Assembly (NCBI GenBank): GCA_017613855.1
Contig: JAGACY010000445.1
Span: forward strand, 1 to 7,369
Origin: Pseudomonadota bacterium
GTDB lineage: Bacteria > Myxococcota > Bradymonadia > UBA4248
Length of the DNA: 7,369 bases
Reading direction: 5' to 3'
Shown here: piece by piece, positions 4,447 to 7,369 of the stretch
Numbering within the stretch: position 1 is the stretch's first letter
Layout of the letters: each line of letters starts with the position of its first letter
Program-made: the position numbers and the translations under genes
Notes under the pieces: model-generated
What the model was told of the DNA's origin: nothing
What the model saw: the letters and a program-made list of their open reading frames with translations, nothing else
The model's database searches: none

Positions 4447-7041
4447 TTATTGACGCATACGGCGACGGAGAGGAACGAGGCCGAGGAAGAGGCCTGCAAA
4501 GAGGATGTACCAGGTGCCGCCAATGGGGGCTGTCGGTGCCATACTGCAGGAACCACCTTGAAGCATGCCGTTTTCGTCCGTTTTTAATTCCTCTGTCAGA
4601 TGGACGTTGATGTCGTATGAGACGGGAACGCCATCGATCGTCGAGGTTGCGGTAATGACATAGTCACCGGCAGGAATGGTCGTCTGGCCATCGCTGAGGA
4701 TGCACTGCCATGCGCCGTCTGCATCAGAAACCGTCGAGCAGGATGCGCTCATTTGGGTACCATCTTCCGCCGTCAAAATGACAGACACGGGGGTATTGGG
4801 ATCGGTTTCGCCAGTGACGGGGATCTCGGTGCTGCTCGGGATCATGGCGTTGCGAACGGGTGATTTGATCATCGAAGAGGCCGAACGGGCAGCCTTGGCT
4901 TCAAAGACGAGATCTTCCTGGCGCGAAAGGCCTTCGTCGTCGGTAATGAGCGCATGAACGCTGAACTGTGAAGGCGAATCCGGTGCAGTGACCGTGACTT
5001 TGAACGTCGAATCGACATCGACCAGGTCGATTTTGACATCGGTCGACCACCAGGTAATCGAAACATCGCCGCCATCGGGATCATAAGAATCGGATGCATC
5101 GAGCTCGAAAGTCGAGTTGACAGCAACCGATGTATTATAGCTGGCTAAAACGAGGACGGGACGCCCGTCGTCGATCGACGTGCAGTGGTTGCTGACGCAA
5201 ACACCGATGTAACAGTCGGCATTGGTTGTACAGGAAAGCATGCATGCAGGGGCACTTCCGGTAGTGCAGCGATAATTGCCGCAATCGCTCGTCACTTCGG
5301 TGCATGCACCATCCTGGCAGAGTTCTTGTGATAAGACATTGGCAGAGCAAGAGGATGAACCGCAAGGCGTGCCGTTATCAAGTTGCTGCAGGGTGCATCC
5401 TGTTTCGGCAAGACAGACATTGGGGGCGCAGATGTTGCCAGAATCTTCGCAGGTAACATCGGTCCAATCGAAATTGTTCTGAGTCGGATCGCAGACGTGA
5501 CAACGGTTTCCGGCTTCTTTCTTGCCCGCGGCATAGCAGCTGTCCCCGATCATGCATTTATCCACCGAATAGCACACATTCTCGCTGGCATAGAAAATAT
5601 CCACACGCCCTTCGTCGTTGCCTGTCTCTGAATTGTAGGCATTGGGGGCAGAGATCATGAGATCGAGCCATCCTGTGCCGTCGAGCTGCTCGGCGATGAT
5701 CTTTTGACCAAAATCATCATTGTGTGAGGAAGAAACGTCGGAGACATATCGCCAGTACGGCTGCAAACTAAAGACTTTGCCGTCATGTGAACCCATATAG
5801 ACATAGGCATAAGCCTGGGAACGGTCGCTTGTACCACGCAAACCGACTGCACCGACGACGAGATCATCGACACCATCGTGGTTGAGATCGGCAACCGTGA
5901 CGGAGGTACCAAATCGTGCATTGCTGCGATTGGAAACCGCAGACCATTTCATATCATTGGGATTAAATGCATTGCCGATGCCCGGGTTCGTATAGGTTCT
6001 TACGCGGCCCTCGCGTTTTTTGGTCGTTTTATACATGGGTTCGCCAACGATCAAATCGAGGTCGCCGTCGCCATCGATATCCGAAAAGGCTACGTCATTG
6101 ATGGAAGCACCGACATCACCAACGAGCATTGGACGAGATTCGGTAAGGGAACTGCCGTCAAATGTATAAAAATGGATTGCACCTTCGGAGGCACCGGAAG
6201 AATCATCTTCTCTGTAGAGATTGTCGATCACGATGATTTCGGTCGTTCCGTTGCCGTCCAGATCCTTGATGTAGAGCTTCGAACCAAAGCTGGAATCAGC
6301 AGATGCAGCAGAAACAGTCGCATCGGGGGTAAGTGTCCCGAATTTTGAGCAGATATCATTGATAACGCTCACCGTCATCGGCAGATAATCGTAATCCTCG
6401 TTGAGCGGCATGGAGGAATAGACGAGATCATCCGTACCATCGCCGTTGACATCGCCTACGGCAATGGCAATACCGTCAATACCGAGTGCTTTGTTGCCAT
6501 AGAGCTCTTTAATTTTACGCCAGGACCCACGAAGTCCCCAAATGGAGATACCGCCCTGCATCTCATTGCCTGCTGTAGGCATTGAAATAATGGCAATATC
6601 GCCTTTGCGTTGATTCGCAAATTTATCAGGACAGAAATTACCCGCAGCAATGGCATAGCCAAAGGAGTCATCCTGCTCGACGGTGCGTACAAGTTCTGTA
6701 CTTGTCGTATCTGTAAGATGTCCTGTCTTGTTATTCCATATACTATAGACGTGGCCTTTTTGTGCCAATGCTGTCTGCCCAAACATCAGGTCATTGGCAT
6801 AACTACGGAAATTGCCGATAGCAATGGCCTGCCCGAAATTCTGATCGGGATTGGCTGATGTCAACGATAGAACATTGCCGTCATCTGCCCATGGGGAGCC
6901 ACCCACAGAACCGAAATTACGAAATTTGATTGCCTGCTTGGCGACGGCTGCATCATCGGATGGGGTGGTCGTTTCGTTGCATGCAGTCAAAATGGAGCAA
7001 ATAGAGCAAATACAAAGACTATAGCAGAAAATTCTTCTCAT
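4447..7041 (-). CDS. FG-GAP beta-propeller lipoprotein with Cys-rich, PKD-like and Ig-like domains and MYXO-CTERM anchor
   Basis: The 864-residue product is a cell-surface protein. Its signal peptide ends ILTAC, so Cys21 should be lipidated. Residues about 60-485 carry seven FG-GAP-type repeats (starts near 69, 126, 189, 251, 313, 376, 442), consistent with a seven-bladed integrin-like propeller. Calcium-loop-like motifs are DVNGDGTDD (197), DLDGNGTTE (260), DIDGDGDLD (321) and DLNHDGVDD (385); the first two blades lack them. Residues 490-620 hold 20 cysteines, probably paired in disulfides. Residues about 628-715 resemble a PKD domain (DASDSYDPDGGD) and about 726-816 an Ig-like domain. The tail 832-864 is MYXO-CTERM-like: Cys832, Pro-containing spacer, one membrane segment (about 843-857) and RRRMRQ, the signal associated with myxosortase processing and surface anchoring in Myxococcota. 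GAGG four bases before the ATG supports the start. Promoter and leader dyad lie upstream and a strong terminator downstream, so it is probably monocistronic. Ligand unknown; adhesion or surface recognition is inference. Confidence 0.92.
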   Translation of the reverse strand: MRRIFCYSLCICSICSILTACNETTTPSDDAAVAKQAIKFRNFGSVGGSPWADDGNVLSLTSANPDQNFGQAIAIGNFRSYANDLMFGQTALAQKGHVYSIWNNKTGHLTDTTSTELVRTVEQDDSFGYAIAAGNFCPDKFANQRKGDIAIISMPTAGNEMQGGISIWGLRGSWRKIKELYGNKALGIDGIAIAVGDVNGDGTDDLVYSSMPLNEDYDYLPMTVSVINDICSKFGTLTPDATVSAASADSSFGSKLYIKDLDGNGTTEIIVIDNLYREDDSSGASEGAIHFYTFDGSSLTESRPMLVGDVGASINDVAFSDIDGDGDLDLIVGEPMYKTTKKREGRVRTYTNPGIGNAFNPNDMKWSAVSNRSNARFGTSVTVADLNHDGVDDLVVGAVGLRGTSDRSQAYAYVYMGSHDGKVFSLQPYWRYVSDVSSSHNDDFGQKIIAEQLDGTGWLDLMISAPNAYNSETGNDEGRVDIFYASENVCYSVDKCMIGDSCYAAGKKEAGNRCHVCDPTQNNFDWTDVTCEDSGNICAPNVCLAETGCTLQQLDNGTPCGSSSCSANVLSQELCQDGACTEVTSDCGNYRCTTGSAPACMLSCTTNADCYIGVCVSNHCTSIDDGRPVLVLASYNTSVAVNSTFELDASDSYDPDGGDVSITWWSTDVKIDLVDVDSTFKVTVTAPDSPSQFSVHALITDDEGLSRQEDLVFEAKAARSASSMIKSPVRNAMIPSSTEIPVTGETDPNTPVSVILTAEDGTQMSASCSTVSDADGAWQCILSDGQTTIPAGDYVITATSTIDGVPVSYDINVHLTEELKTDENGMLQGGSCSMAPTAPIGGTWYILFAGLFLGLVPLRRRMRQ

Positions 7042-7053
7042 ATTACCTCACAG

Positions 7054-7073
7054 TTTGCCCATACTTGGGCAAA
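7054..7073 (-). promoter_or_regulatory. 20-bp dyad in the leader of the MYXO-CTERM protein gene
   Basis: TTTGCCCA and TGGGCAAA form a perfect 8-bp inverted repeat around TACT. It sits 13-32 bp upstream of the start codon, between the predicted transcription start and the ribosome-binding site. It could be an operator or an mRNA stem-loop limiting ribosome access. The coding-strand loop is AGTA. Confidence 0.55.
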
Positions 7074-7086
7074 AATATACCCTGTG

Positions 7087-7115
7087 ATTCTAACATTCTA
7101 GTCAGCCTGTTTCAA
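7087..7115 (-). promoter_or_regulatory. Sigma70-type promoter of the MYXO-CTERM protein gene
   Basis: On the minus strand TTGAAA (complement of 7110-7115) and TAGAAT (complement of 7087-7092) are separated by exactly 17 bp. Transcription should begin near 7080, giving a leader of about 39 bases that contains the 20-bp dyad. A second TAGAAT (complement of 7095-7100) overlaps the spacer. Confidence 0.6.
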
Positions 7116-7223
7116 GCGGTTTGACTTGACTTTTGTGCAGGGTAACGATTAGCCCTTCCACTGAATCATCTCTGAAAATGAGCATTCAAAAATGTTAAAT
7201 ATAGCGAAACGTAATGGTTTCAT

Positions 7224-7250
7224 GCGGAATGGGGGAGGGCCCCATTTCGC
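7224..7250. other. Strong hairpin, 11-bp stem
   Basis: GCGGAATGGGG (7224-7234) pairs with CCCCATTTCGC (7240-7250), with one G-T wobble, around the loop GAGGG. No T-run follows on either strand, so it is not a standard Rho-independent terminator. It could be a REP-type palindrome or part of an unrecognised RNA. Confidence 0.6.
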
Positions 7251-7293
7251 ACTGGTTTGTAAAAACGTTAGTATTCATCGATGAAAAGATTGT

Positions 7294-7343
7294 GGGTTCC
7301 AAGGACATCATGCCCTTGGCGGGTTCCGGGGCAGAGCCCTGGC
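7294..7343. repeat. Tandem pair of REP-like palindromic units
   Basis: Two units each begin GGGTTCC and end in TGGC (7294-7320 and 7321-7343). Unit 1 contains CCAAGG...CCTTGG (7299-7319), a near-perfect 21-base palindrome. Unit 2 contains CCGGGGC-AGA-GCCCTGG (7326-7342), a 7-bp stem with one wobble. The shared start and end with different palindromic cores suggest a dispersed extragenic palindrome family. Confidence 0.6.
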
Positions 7344-7369
7344 TGAATAATGATTGCAGGGGGCCAAGC

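Larger units (their letters stand above)
7116..7369. other. Non-coding right flank; no gene seen
   Basis: No reading frame here has both a plausible start and protein-like composition. A frame opening at 7281 reads only through the palindromic repeats and stops at 7344. The stretch holds an imperfect dyad (GGGTAA/TTAGCCC, 7140-7155), a strong hairpin and a pair of REP-like units. A gene beginning beyond the right edge cannot be excluded. Confidence 0.5.

Noticed and set aside
5878..6348. 156-residue open frame on the plus strand inside the large surface protein gene
   Set aside because: It is antisense to the FG-GAP repeats, has no ribosome-binding site and shows no domain pattern; it is a shadow of the repeated codons.
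2484..7041. Idea that the four minus-strand genes form a new defence or secretion system
   Set aside because: There is no nuclease, ATPase, toxin, reverse transcriptase or secretion component; separate promoters and terminators split the genes into at least three transcription units.
7121..7148. Divergent plus-strand promoter (TTGACT, then TAACGA)
   Set aside because: The -10 candidate matches the consensus at only two positions and no plus-strand gene follows within the window.
7281..7346. Small open frame starting ATGAAAAGA at the right edge
   Set aside because: It is 21 codons long and made almost wholly of the REP-like palindromes, so it is unlikely to encode a real peptide.

Overview
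The window looks like chromosomal DNA of a Gram-negative bacterium, most likely a member of the Myxococcota or a close relative. The main evidence is the 864-residue surface protein at the right. It ends in a MYXO-CTERM-type tail (Cys, short Pro-rich stretch, one membrane segment, Arg-rich end) and combines FG-GAP propeller repeats with a cysteine-rich segment, a mix typical of that group. Three, probably four, of the five proteins carry export signals, three of them lipoprotein-type. Base composition looks close to balanced, unlike classic GC-rich soil myxobacteria. No tRNA, rRNA, CRISPR array, transposase or phage gene was seen.

Layout, left to right: (1) 1-74, the end of a heptamer repeat and a probable promoter. 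(2) 75-1241 (+), an iron-sulfur/FAD/NAD(P)H oxidoreductase resembling the PreT/GltD family. (3) 1243-1370, a heptamer array, a bidirectional terminator and a short inverted remnant of the array. (4) 2064-1372 (-), a probable outer-membrane beta-barrel lipoprotein, converging on the oxidoreductase. (5) 2065-2483, a repeat-rich intergenic region with two dyads near the lipoprotein gene's promoter and at least three arrays of 7-bp repeats. (6) 3665-2484 (-), a DsbA/thioredoxin-fold lipoprotein. (7) 4247-3708 (-), a secreted NTF2/SnoaL-like protein, probably co-transcribed with the DsbA-like gene. (8) 4361-4435, a strong terminator and a second hairpin. (9) 7041-4447 (-), the large MYXO-CTERM FG-GAP lipoprotein, with a clear promoter and a leader dyad. 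(10) 7116-7369, non-coding as far as can be seen, with one hairpin and a tandem pair of REP-like palindromes.

The four minus-strand genes form a cell-envelope cluster. A functional link can be proposed between the DsbA-like lipoprotein (CPFC active site) and the large protein, whose middle segment holds 20 cysteines. This rests on proximity and biochemistry only. The oxidoreductase is cytoplasmic and appears unrelated.

The most unusual feature is the intergenic DNA. Several related 7-bp tandem arrays recur, are arranged as inverted pairs around conserved inner flanks, abut stop codons, and place a perfect 28-bp inverted repeat on both sides of the beta-barrel gene. This looks like a small non-autonomous repeat family. 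I found no convincing new defence or mobile system.
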